From NCBI GenBank assembly GCA_040756745.1, contig JBFLYO010000009.1, positions 52,122 through 116,121 of the forward strand: a stretch of DNA of 64,000 nucleotides, written 5' to 3'. Every line of letters begins with the position of its first letter. The first letter of the stretch is position 1. A program made the translations under genes and the position numbers. The notes under the pieces are model-generated. The model saw nothing but the letters and a program-made list of their open reading frames with translations. It was not told the DNA's origin and searched no databases. This DNA comes from JBFLYO01 sp040756745. Its GTDB lineage: Bacteria > Bacteroidota > Ignavibacteria > UBA10030 > UBA6906. Shown here one piece after another: positions 51,634 through 59,675 of the stretch.

Positions 51634-54252
51634 ATGCCCCCTCGGCACCGCTTTCTCCATACCTCCCTCCTCCTTACCTCCCTACTCACGGCGCTCCTGA
51701 GCAGCTGCTCCGACAAGCCCACGCCCGAACAGCTCCGTGCCGATGCAGCGTTCGATGAGGCGCAGTCATCGCTCGAGCGCGGGAATTCGCGGGATGGACG
51801 TCTGGCCCTGTTCACGGCACTCTCACTGGACGAGGCACTCGGGCGCCGACAGCGCATCGCGGATGAAGCGCGCATGCTCGGCGATCTCTCCGCTGCTGCG
51901 GGAGCGTTTGACAGTGCCTTTACCTGGTACACGCGCGCAATGAGGGAGTACAGGGAAGTGGCCGACAGGGCATCGGCGCGTGCGATGACACTGGCAATCG
52001 CCGGGATGCATCGCCGCATGGGGGAGGAGCGAAAGGCCTTTGCCATGTACACGGAAGCTCTACGTCTGGCGCGCGTGTTCCACGACAACGACGGCGTGCA
52101 TGACATCCTGTGGGCCCTGCTGCCGTGTGCCAGAGCGCTCGACGAGGACGAGGAGGAAGCACGGATCCTCCGGGAGCTGCTGGACGACTACACCGCATCG
52201 GCCGATGTGGCGCATCAGGGTGCGGTGTTGCTGGAGTCGGGCATCGGGAAATACCGGGACCGCATCTTCGATCGTGCGGGTGAAGACGCTCTCCGGGCGC
52301 TGATGCTTGCCGAGCAGGCGCGCGACTCGCTTCTGGCGGTCCGTGCAACCCTGCGCCTTGCCATGGCGTTTGAGGGAGCGGGGAAGACCCGGGATGCGCT
52401 TGCATCGTACGGAGACTGCCTGAAGCGGGCTGACAGGACGCGAGGCGCCGCCGACCTGCGTCTGGAAGCGCTCATCCGGGTGGGAAATCTCTACCTCGGG
52501 CTCCGCCGTTTCCCCGATGCCACCCGGTTCTTCCAGGCAGCCCGTCCCTCGGCGCGCGCACTGGGGAACAGCATCGCCGAAGGATATACTGTTCTTCAAC
52601 TCGGTCACTGCACTGTCGAGACCTCGCGCGAGTCGGCATACAAGAACTACCGTGCGGGTCTCGAGTCATTCAAGACCCTCGGATACCCTGCCGGACTTGC
52701 CTACGCATCGCTCTGCCTGGGGCACCTGTTCCAGCGCAATAACCAGCCGAACGATGCACTCCAGTACTTCAAGTCGGCGATCGAGCAGAGCGAACTCTCA
52801 TCCACGCCGCGGGACGCAGACGACCTCGCCGTTTCGTGTGAGCAGGCGTATTTCGGCGCACGGCGCATGCCGTGGTACACGGATGCGATCGACATTCTTC
52901 TTCAGTTGGGCAGATACGACGAAGCGTTCTGGTACGCCGACCGCCGAAACAGCAGGGAACTCTTCACCGCACTGTCGCAGATGGAGATTCAGCCGGCGGA
53001 CGACAGCGCCCGGACCCTCATGGAGAGCTGCGCTGCCTCCCGTGCGCGGATGATCGGTGCGCAGCGTCAGTTTGTGGAGCTGGCATCACGGGGGGGGAAC
53101 CGACGCGATCTCATTCCCGACGTCAGAGGGGCACGTGACCGGGCGGCAACGGACAATGCGGCGGCGACAGTCGCTACTGCAAAAGCGTTCCGCATGCTGG
53201 AGCCGTTCGTACGAGTCTCAAGTCTCGGCATCCCCGAAATTCAGAAGGCCCTGCCGCCCGGCACCGCCCTCGTCCAGCACGTGCTGGCCCGGAGAGCCCT
53301 CTACGCATTTGTGATAACGAATGCGCGTAGCAACGTGGTCCTTGCAGCCATCGACAAGGACAGGGTGTTCGATCTCGCGAAGGAGTTCGACGACCTGCTG
53401 AGGGTGCGAGAGTTGTACGCCGACTCATCCCGCGCACAGCAGAATGCGATCGATCAGCGGCTCAGGGAGGTGAACGCACCGCTCTATGATGCGTTCCTCC
53501 GGCCGATCGAAAGCGCGCTCGCGGGGATCCCGAATGTGCTGGTCGTCGTCCCCCGTGAAGTCCCGTGGCTCCCGATCCATGCGCTGCATCCGGGGGCGTT
53601 GCGCGGCGGCGGATACTTTGCCGAACAGCACATGGTCAGCTATCTCCCCTCGGCGGGTGCGCTCCTCCTGCCGCGCTCGTCTTCGCGTCCCGTGAAGGAG
53701 GTTGTGGCGGTGGGATACCCCGGAGGGTCGGGGTGGGATGTGGAGTATGAGCTGCGCGACATCCGCGCGTTCTACAAGGACGTACGGCTGTACTTCGGCC
53801 AGCAGGCATCTCTGGCAACACTGCAGCAGGAACGGGGGGACCTGCTGCATATCGCGGCGCGTTTCTTGTTTAACGACGAGCGGCCCGGCAACTCCTGCTT
53901 CATCCTCTCCGACGGCAAGGCGGCGGAGATCATGAAACGGATCCCGGACGGTGAGCTGTTGTCGCTCCCCCGCTACGGAACGGTCGTCGTGTCCGATCTC
54001 GACAGCGGGAGGTCGGGAATCCGCCCCGCCGAGGCGTATCTGTTCCTCGGCAGTGGCACGCAAGAGCTCATTTTCACTGCACGGCCGCCGTCGCGTAAGG
54101 CAAAGAAATTCTTCGGGGAGGTCTTGTACACCTCGCTGCTCGCGGGAGCAAACAGCCGGACCGCATTCCAGAAGGCGCAGACGGAGATGATCAAGAGCGC
54201 CGAGTACGCGCCGCCGCACGTCTGGGCGCCGTTTGTGTTGTGGGGAAAATAG
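51634..54252 (+). CDS. TPR-CHAT domain lipoprotein with degenerate active site
   Basis: The 872-residue product has a lipoprotein signal (LLTALLSSCSDKP). Helical TPR-like repeats run from about 35 to 480, with a charged linker, and a CHAT domain occupies about 600-872. CHAT landmarks are VLVVVPREVPWLPIHALHPG and MVSYLPSAGALL, and it ends AYAPPHVWAPFVLWG-like (EYAPPHVWAPFVLWGK). The catalytic histidine block reads LLHIAARF, with Arg743 where His is expected. The cysteine block reads VVVSDLDSG with Leu789 instead of Cys. It is therefore probably not a protease. A surface or periplasmic binding role is inferred from the lipobox. Confidence 0.88.
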   Translation: MPPRHRFLHTSLLLTSLLTALLSSCSDKPTPEQLRADAAFDEAQSSLERGNSRDGRLALFTALSLDEALGRRQRIADEARMLGDLSAAAGAFDSAFTWYTRAMREYREVADRASARAMTLAIAGMHRRMGEERKAFAMYTEALRLARVFHDNDGVHDILWALLPCARALDEDEEEARILRELLDDYTASADVAHQGAVLLESGIGKYRDRIFDRAGEDALRALMLAEQARDSLLAVRATLRLAMAFEGAGKTRDALASYGDCLKRADRTRGAADLRLEALIRVGNLYLGLRRFPDATRFFQAARPSARALGNSIAEGYTVLQLGHCTVETSRESAYKNYRAGLESFKTLGYPAGLAYASLCLGHLFQRNNQPNDALQYFKSAIEQSELSSTPRDADDLAVSCEQAYFGARRMPWYTDAIDILLQLGRYDEAFWYADRRNSRELFTALSQMEIQPADDSARTLMESCAASRARMIGAQRQFVELASRGGNRRDLIPDVRGARDRAATDNAAATVATAKAFRMLEPFVRVSSLGIPEIQKALPPGTALVQHVLARRALYAFVITNARSNVVLAAIDKDRVFDLAKEFDDLLRVRELYADSSRAQQNAIDQRLREVNAPLYDAFLRPIESALAGIPNVLVVVPREVPWLPIHALHPGALRGGGYFAEQHMVSYLPSAGALLLPRSSSRPVKEVVAVGYPGGSGWDVEYELRDIRAFYKDVRLYFGQQASLATLQQERGDLLHIAARFLFNDERPGNSCFILSDGKAAEIMKRIPDGELLSLPRYGTVVVSDLDSGRSGIRPAEAYLFLGSGTQELIFTARPPSRKAKKFFGEVLYTSLLAGANSRTAFQKAQTEMIKSAEYAPPHVWAPFVLWGK

Positions 54253-54330
54253 CAGAATTGCGGATTGCGGAGCGCGGATTGCGGAATGGGTTCAGGCTGT
54301 CCGCAATCCACACTCCGCAATGCTGTGCCC
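54253..54330. repeat. Inverted repeat between convergent genes (TTGCGGATTGCGG type)
   Basis: The arm 54264-54285 pairs with 54300-54321 (22 bases, two mismatches, both of wobble type). It fills the junction between the CHAT gene (+) and the LiaF-like gene (-). A 14-mer of it (54274-54287) recurs in reverse complement at 59148-59161. Confidence 0.8.
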
Positions 54331-55215
54331 TTACCGTCGCCTCACTCGCACGCTCCCCAGTCCCGAGTCGATCCTGATGTTCATCTTGCCGGCGGAGGCG
54401 TAGTAATTGCCGCTCATGAATTCATTGTCGCCGGAAGAAGCGAAGTCGGCGGCACAATCGACCTTTGATGCCCAGCTTTTATCGTACGTCACCCGCGCCC
54501 CGGTCTCCTTCGGGACGTAGATTGTCAGCACCCCGAGCCCTACCTCGATGTCCACGTCCACCTCTGAGGAGAGTGTTCCGCCGAAGTCGAGCGTGTATGC
54601 GCCGACCCCACCCTGGAACCGGAATCGCTTGAAGTTCGCGTTGCAGAGATTGCGGCCGTCAAACTTGCTCACCCCCGTCTCAATGCTGATATTGTCGATC
54701 GAGCTCTTGTTCGGTTCGTCGAAGGCTAGCGTCACGTCGCTTGCGCCGGTCGAAAGGTTGAAGTCTTTGACCTGAAGCCCCGAGAGGTCGAAGTCCCCCT
54801 TGCCGACCCCCAGCTCCACGTCGAACGAGATCGGAACGGCATCGCTGAACTTCAGGTGCCAGGTCCCCCCGCCCCAGTCGGATATCTTGAACGATCCTCG
54901 CTTCCCCTCTGCCTCGTGCGCTCCTTCGCCGATGGCAAGGTCCAGGTAGCCGACCCGGTTGCGGACGGAGTACTCCAGAGTGGTATTGGGGCGGCCGGCA
55001 GGACGGGAACTCTCGAGAAGAAGCATCTTCTCCGGATCTCCGCGCGAGAGAATCAAACTGCCGAAGGAAGAGGTGAGCACCACCTTCATTTCCTTCTCGG
55101 TCGTCCGGCCGATCTCCTGAGGCGTGCTCTCCTGGGCGGAGGCATTCATCCCTGCGCCGGGGAGGGCCGCGACGGCAAGAAGCGCAAGTCTGCATATGTG
55201 CAATGCCCGCCGCAT
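54331..55215 (-). CDS. Exported LiaF/toast-rack-like protein
   Basis: The ATG at 55215 with AGAGGG upstream gives 294 residues. A signal peptide ends near NASAQE. The rest is a right-handed beta-solenoid-like or toast-rack arrangement of short strands: FDLSGLQVKDFNLSTGASDVTL, then LGVLTIYVPKETGARV, recalling LiaF C-terminal and DUF4097-type domains. These often sit in envelope-stress systems. It is the gene right after an ECF sigma factor, so it may be a target or modulator of that sigma. I see no catalytic motif. Confidence 0.75.
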   Translation of the reverse strand: MRRALHICRLALLAVAALPGAGMNASAQESTPQEIGRTTEKEMKVVLTSSFGSLILSRGDPEKMLLLESSRPAGRPNTTLEYSVRNRVGYLDLAIGEGAHEAEGKRGSFKISDWGGGTWHLKFSDAVPISFDVELGVGKGDFDLSGLQVKDFNLSTGASDVTLAFDEPNKSSIDNISIETGVSKFDGRNLCNANFKRFRFQGGVGAYTLDFGGTLSSEVDVDIEVGLGVLTIYVPKETGARVTYDKSWASKVDCAADFASSGDNEFMSGNYYASAGKMNIRIDSGLGSVRVRRR

Positions 55216-55276
55216 GGCCGACAACCCTCTCTTTATATCGTTGTACGAATGCGGAGGGGGGAGAGTTGCGACCCCC

Positions 55277-55927
55277 CTAATAGTGCCGGATTTTGCTCTT
55301 CAGCTGCTTGTACAGCAACTCCCGGGCACGGAAAATGTGGGCTTTCACGGTCCCGATGGGGAGTTTGAGCGTTTTCGCGATTTCCTCGTAGCTCCGTTCC
55401 TCGACATGACGCAGCCGGATTACGGTCCGGTACTTGTCCGGCAGCATGGCGATCGCCTCGTTCAGCATCGCGGCGCGTTGGTCGCTGATCAGATCCCGGT
55501 CCGCCTCATAGGAATCGTCCGGCAGTTCGAATGAGAAGTCGCTGTCCCTCGACTCAATCGGCTTGTCGATCGAAAACACCTGCAGCTTCTTCTTCCGGAT
55601 GTAATCGATGCTGTTGTTGGTTGCGATCTTGTACAGCCACGTGGAGAAAGCGTACTCTTCGTTGAAGCTCTTGAGGGAGGCAAAGGCTTTGATGAACGCT
55701 TCCTGCGTCAGGTCTTCCACCTGCTCGCGGTCGCGTATCATTCGGTAGATGAAGTTGAAGATTGCGTCGTGATATTTGTCCATCAACCGCTGGTACGCCC
55801 TGCTGTCGCCTGCAAGGGCCTCCGCGATGGTCTGGGAATCTTCGGTGCGGGATTCGATCTTTCGCTTGGTGGTACGGGGAGACGGACTGGGTGGAGGTGC
55901 CTTATGTGGCCGCGATGATCGGGGCAT
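55277..55927 (-). CDS. ECF-type RNA polymerase sigma factor (RpoE-like)
   Basis: The 216-residue protein has a basic, proline-rich N-terminal extension (about 1-25), region 2 (FNFIYRMIRDREQVEDLTQEAFIKAF core) and a linker. Region 4 follows with LPDKYRTVIRLRHVEERSYEEIAKTLKLPIGTVKAHIFRARELL. It resembles the RpoE/SigW-like ECF group. No anti-sigma gene lies beside it; the next gene downstream encodes an exported LiaF-like protein. A TTGCTT/TAGATT promoter lies upstream at 55979-56007. Confidence 0.94.
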   Translation of the reverse strand: MPRSSRPHKAPPPSPSPRTTKRKIESRTEDSQTIAEALAGDSRAYQRLMDKYHDAIFNFIYRMIRDREQVEDLTQEAFIKAFASLKSFNEEYAFSTWLYKIATNNSIDYIRKKKLQVFSIDKPIESRDSDFSFELPDDSYEADRDLISDQRAAMLNEAIAMLPDKYRTVIRLRHVEERSYEEIAKTLKLPIGTVKAHIFRARELLYKQLKSKIRHY

Positions 55928-55978
55928 GGACCGCGGAAAACGCCTCCCGCATGATGGACGAGCTCATGTGTACGCGGG

Positions 55979-56007
55979 AATCTAGTGAAAACGGCTCACA
56001 CAAGCAA
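55979..56007 (-). promoter_or_regulatory. Probable promoter of the ECF sigma gene
   Basis: On the minus strand TTGCTT (56007-56002) and TAGATT (55984-55979) have a 17-base spacer. The predicted start is near 55972. It is placed back to back with the tmk promoter. Confidence 0.5.
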
Positions 56008-56019
56008 GGCGCGATGCGG

Positions 56020-56048
56020 TTGCAACACGGACGGGAAATTGCTATGTT
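56020..56048 (+). promoter_or_regulatory. Probable tmk promoter giving a leaderless transcript
   Basis: TTGCAA (56020-56025) and TATGTT (56043-56048) have a 17-base spacer. The expected transcription start falls at or next to the A of the tmk ATG (56055), so the mRNA would have essentially no leader. Confidence 0.55.
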
Positions 56049-56054
56049 GATTTT

Positions 56055-56693
56055 ATGTTCATCACCTTCGAAGGCGTTGACTCCAGCGGCAAGACGACGC
56101 AAGCGCAGCGGACCGTCGACATGCTGCGGGAGCGAGTGAATCGACCGGTACACTTCATTCGCGAGCCGGGAGGAACGGTCATCTCGGAACGCTTGCGGGA
56201 GATCCTCCTCGACCGGGAACATCTCGAACTCGATGGGCTCACGGAACTCCTGCTCTTTTCCGCGAGCCGGGCACAACTGGTGCACGAAGTGATCATGCCG
56301 GCGCTGCATCGCGGCGACATCGTCGTCTGCGACAGGTATTACGACTCCACCACGGCATACCAGGGGTACGGACGGGGGCTCGATCTTGATACCGTGCGTC
56401 GGATCAACGCGGCAGCGACTGCGGGCACCGACCCCGACCTGACCATCCTGGTTGATATCACCGTGGATGAAATCGAGCGGCGCAAACGTGCTGCGAGAGC
56501 AGAATACGACAGAATGGAGAGTGCAGGGAGGGATTTCTATGAGCGGGTGCGCAACGGGTACCTCACTCTTGCCCGCGAGCATCCGGAACGGTTTGTGGTA
56601 GTCAACGGGATGCAAAACATTGAGGACGCGGCGCGCGAAGTCGATCGCGCGGTACAGGAACGACAGACACGATTGATACGGGAGGAACTGTGA
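56055..56693 (+). CDS. tmk: Thymidylate kinase
   Basis: Tmk phosphorylates dTMP to dTDP. The 212-residue product begins MFITFEGVDSSGKTTQ with the P-loop at residues 7-14. The DRE-like REPGGT, VVCDRYYDSTTAYQGYGRGLD and a C-terminal LID region match the family. No Shine-Dalgarno site precedes the ATG, in line with the predicted leaderless promoter. The next gene follows within 3 bases, so tmk, the CtpA-type protease and the permease appear to form one operon. Confidence 0.96.
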   Translation: MFITFEGVDSSGKTTQAQRTVDMLRERVNRPVHFIREPGGTVISERLREILLDREHLELDGLTELLLFSASRAQLVHEVIMPALHRGDIVVCDRYYDSTTAYQGYGRGLDLDTVRRINAAATAGTDPDLTILVDITVDEIERRKRAARAEYDRMESAGRDFYERVRNGYLTLAREHPERFVVVNGMQNIEDAAREVDRAVQERQTRLIREEL

Positions 56694-56695
56694 GC

Positions 56696-58345
56696 ATGAA
56701 AGCGGGGATGCGTGGAGCGCTGATCTTCGGGTTCATTCTCCTGGTACTGGGGAGCGGGTTCGTGCTGCTCCCCGATACCGATCTGTTTCTGAAGATCAAC
56801 AAGAGCATCGACGTCTTCGGGCGGGTCTACAAGGAGATCACCACCAACTACGTCGACGAAATCGATCCCGAGAAGTTCATGCAAGCGGGGATCGACGGGA
56901 TGCTGGGAACGCTCGATCCCTATACTGTCTACATCGACAGAGAGGATGGTGACGAGGTTGACCTGCTGACGAACGGCAAGTACGGCGGGATCGGCGTGAC
57001 GATCGGCGTGCGCGATGGAGCGCTGAAGATCATCACCGTCATGGATGGATACTCCGCGCAACGGGCGGGCATCGTTCCGGGGGACCGGCTCATCGAGGTG
57101 GGGGGCGTCAAAGTGGGGAACAAGAAGCCCGACGAGGTGCGCAACCTGACCAGAGGCGATCCTGGCAGCGAGGTCACGATCGTCGTCGAGCGGGAAGGAG
57201 AAACCAAACCGCTCACGTTCGTACTCATCCGCGAAGAAATTCAGATCAAAAACGTCACCTATACAGGATATGTTTCGGACGGCATCGGGTACATTCGCCT
57301 CGAACGCTTCTCGCGGAAGGCCGGGGAGGAAGTGCGCCAGGCGATCAAGGAGCTGAAGATTACCGGAGACCTCAAAGGGCTCATCCTCGATCTGCGCGGG
57401 AACCCCGGCGGACTGCTGGATGCGGCGGTGGAGGTTGTGAGCAAATTCGTCCCGCGGGGGACGATCGTCGTGAGCACGAAGGGGCGTCGCCCCGAGGCAA
57501 CGCGAACCTATGCGTCGACCGAGGAGCCGCTCCTCCCCTCGACGCCGCTGGTGGTGCTAACCGACCGGGGGAGTGCGAGTGCGAGCGAGATCGTCGCGGG
57601 AGCGCTGCAGGACATCGACCGGGCAGTTGTCGTCGGCACCCGGACGTTCGGCAAAGGATTGGTCCAGACAATCCTCCCGCTCAATTTCGGGGCACAGCTT
57701 AAGATCACCACCGCTCGGTACTACACGCCCAGCGGCAGGAGCATCCAGGAAATCGACTACCTGCACAAGGACAAGAACGGCGTCTTCGCAATGGTGCCCG
57801 ACAGTCTGAAGCGCGAGTTTAATACCGTTCACGGCCGTAAGGTCTATGAACACGGCGGGATTACACCCGATTCACTGGTGAAGGAGGAAGCAGAGGGCCC
57901 GATGGTTCGCGAGCTCCTGAGGAGATCGCTCTTTTTCAGGTTTGCGAACAGTTACGCGGCGGCGCACAAAGGAGAGGAGATCAACGGCGTCGATGAGAAG
58001 GTCCTGGCGGAGTTCAAGAGATTCCTCGACGCGGAGAAATTCGATTTCCAGGAGGATTCGGAAGCGAAGATCAAAGAGTTGCGCCAGACTGCCCAGCGTT
58101 CGTACTATGCGAAGGAGGTGCTGGACGATCTGAGCCTGCTCGAAAGCGCCCTGGCGAGTGAAAAGGCCCGGGGTTTTGAGCGGTACAGGGATCATATCCG
58201 CGAGGAGTTGAATATCGAGCTCATGGGGCGAGTCAAGGGTGAGCATGGAAGAATCGAGGCATCGCTTGCCAACGATGTCCAGCTCTCCGTGGCGGAAGGA
58301 ATGCTGAAGAACCGGAAGGTCTATCTGAAAAAACTCGGAAGCTGA
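56696..58345 (+). CDS. Carboxyl-terminal processing protease (S41, CtpA/Prc type)
   Basis: The ATG at 56696 has GGAGGA ending 9 bases upstream; the GTG two codons earlier is less well placed. The 549-residue product has an N-terminal membrane anchor (ALIFGFILLVLGSGFVLL) and an S41 N-terminal helix region. A PDZ domain follows (YGGIGVTIGVRDGALKI ... SAQRAGIVPGDRLIEVGG), then the protease core. The catalytic serine is in DRGSASASEIVAGAL and the lysine in GTRTFGKGLVQ. A C-terminal helical extension of about 150 residues is present. It is probably periplasmic. The stop overlaps the permease start (TGATG). Confidence 0.96.
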   Translation: MKAGMRGALIFGFILLVLGSGFVLLPDTDLFLKINKSIDVFGRVYKEITTNYVDEIDPEKFMQAGIDGMLGTLDPYTVYIDREDGDEVDLLTNGKYGGIGVTIGVRDGALKIITVMDGYSAQRAGIVPGDRLIEVGGVKVGNKKPDEVRNLTRGDPGSEVTIVVEREGETKPLTFVLIREEIQIKNVTYTGYVSDGIGYIRLERFSRKAGEEVRQAIKELKITGDLKGLILDLRGNPGGLLDAAVEVVSKFVPRGTIVVSTKGRRPEATRTYASTEEPLLPSTPLVVLTDRGSASASEIVAGALQDIDRAVVVGTRTFGKGLVQTILPLNFGAQLKITTARYYTPSGRSIQEIDYLHKDKNGVFAMVPDSLKREFNTVHGRKVYEHGGITPDSLVKEEAEGPMVRELLRRSLFFRFANSYAAAHKGEEINGVDEKVLAEFKRFLDAEKFDFQEDSEAKIKELRQTAQRSYYAKEVLDDLSLLESALASEKARGFERYRDHIREELNIELMGRVKGEHGRIEASLANDVQLSVAEGMLKNRKVYLKKLGS

Positions 58346-59148
58346 TGGACTTTCTGAGCGTCCTCCTGCTCTTCGGGGCAGGATGTCTGGCCGGGTTTCT
58401 TGCGGGGTTTTTCGGGGTCGGCGGAGGGATCATTCTCGTGCCGATCCTGATTGCCTATTTCCAGGCACACGGCGTCTCTTCGCTGATCGGCACCCACCTG
58501 GCTTTTGGCACCAGCCTGCTGGTTGTCATCTTTGCATCGCTTGCCTCGTCCTACCGCTATTGGCACGACGGGCATGTCCTCTGGAAACCGGTTGTGCTGA
58601 TGGGGGTCGCGAGCGTTGCGGGGGCGTTGGTAGGAAGCGGCGTGGCGGCGGGTTTGGAGGGGAGTTCGTTGCGGAAGATCTTCGCGGGTGTTGTGCTTCT
58701 GGCGTCGCTCCGGTTGCTGAACGAGCCACGCAGATCGACGAAGGAGGCAGCACCCAATCTTGGTGCTGCAGGACTGATTGTTACCGGGTTGATTGTCGGG
58801 GTGATCTCTTCGCTTGCCGGGGTGGGCGGGGGGCTTTTTTCCATCCCGATCATGTACACCGTGTTGCACTTCCCGCTGAAGAAGGCGCTCGGTACGTCGA
58901 GTGCAACGATTGTGATCACTGCGACGGCTGCTGCAGCGGGTTACATAATGCGGGGGTGGGGGAACATCCTGCTGCCTCCGGGCACGCTGGGATTCGTCGA
59001 CTACATTCATGCAATCCCGGTTATCGTCGGCACGATTCCCTTCAGCACGCTGGGAGCGACGATGGCAAACAGGACGAAGCCAGAGTCACTGAAAAAAATC
59101 TACGCGGTCTTCCTCCTCGTGATAGCAGTGCGGATGTTTTTCTTCTAA
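58345..59148 (+). CDS. TSUP (TauE/SafE) family membrane permease
   Basis: The 267-residue protein has about eight membrane helices and two inverted halves, each with the family signature: GFFGVGGGIILVP (residues 21-33) and SSLAGVGGGLFSIPIM (about 154-170). Family members export sulfite, sulfoacetate or related anions, or act as uncharacterised carriers; the substrate cannot be told here. The start overlaps the CtpA stop codon. Just beyond its stop is a fragment of the repeat family found at 54253-54330. Confidence 0.93.
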   Translation: MDFLSVLLLFGAGCLAGFLAGFFGVGGGIILVPILIAYFQAHGVSSLIGTHLAFGTSLLVVIFASLASSYRYWHDGHVLWKPVVLMGVASVAGALVGSGVAAGLEGSSLRKIFAGVVLLASLRLLNEPRRSTKEAAPNLGAAGLIVTGLIVGVISSLAGVGGGLFSIPIMYTVLHFPLKKALGTSSATIVITATAAAAGYIMRGWGNILLPPGTLGFVDYIHAIPVIVGTIPFSTLGATMANRTKPESLKKIYAVFLLVIAVRMFFF

Positions 59149-59208
59149 TTCCGCAATCCGCTTTCCAGAATTCTGCAACGCATTACCTGAGATAATGGCT
59201 ACCCAGGT
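59148..59208. repeat. Fragment of the TTGCGGATTGCGG repeat family
   Basis: A 14-mer at 59148-59161 is the exact reverse complement of 54274-54287, overlapping the end of the permease gene. The remainder of the interval shows nothing recognisable. Confidence 0.5.
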
Positions 59209-59667
59209 CTACCAAATGTAATTGACCATATCTGTTTTCGATATGGCAGTAAGCGAATTGACAGATAAGAATGCAGTGACGAATCCTGCTTGCTCTTGAC
59301 AACGACGATACGCCGCAGTAAATTGCTGGTAGAGTCTGAGCCATTCTTTCCGGTCGCGCTTGCGATGAGTTGCGATAGGGAAACGTGCTCTCCCCCTTAG
59401 GCCGCCTCCAATTGCAACTCGCCCCATGACTTGGCTCGTATCGTGCACCCGGAAGAACGTATGCGGGTGATCCTCAGCTAGTGTGGACCGCTTGCCGGAC
59501 CCGGCCGCTTGAGTGAGCGGCTGTGTTCTCTGAAAGTACAGTTTTCCCAGACGCGCGTCGAACGGTGAAACTCGTCGCGCCTCTACTCGCCCTGCCTCAC
59601 TCGCGACACCTCCATCTGGCAGTTTGATCCCCCTGACCGCAGCAACCAACGTTTGCTTTACATTCAT
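59209..59667 (-). CDS. Hypothetical protein, uncertain gene
   Basis: This 152-codon frame covers nearly all of an otherwise empty gap. The product is basic with a Arg/Gly-rich middle and an aromatic C-terminal part (EWLRLYQQFTAAYRRCQEQAG). I recognise no family, signal peptide or ribosome binding site. Because GC-rich DNA yields many false frames, it is only a candidate. If false, 59149-59675 holds no gene. It would be divergent from the 59676 gene by 8 bases. Confidence 0.35.
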   Translation of the reverse strand: MNVKQTLVAAVRGIKLPDGGVASEAGRVEARRVSPFDARLGKLYFQRTQPLTQAAGSGKRSTLAEDHPHTFFRVHDTSQVMGRVAIGGGLRGRARFPIATHRKRDRKEWLRLYQQFTAAYRRCQEQAGFVTAFLSVNSLTAISKTDMVNYIW

Positions 59668-59675
59668 GGTTCTCT

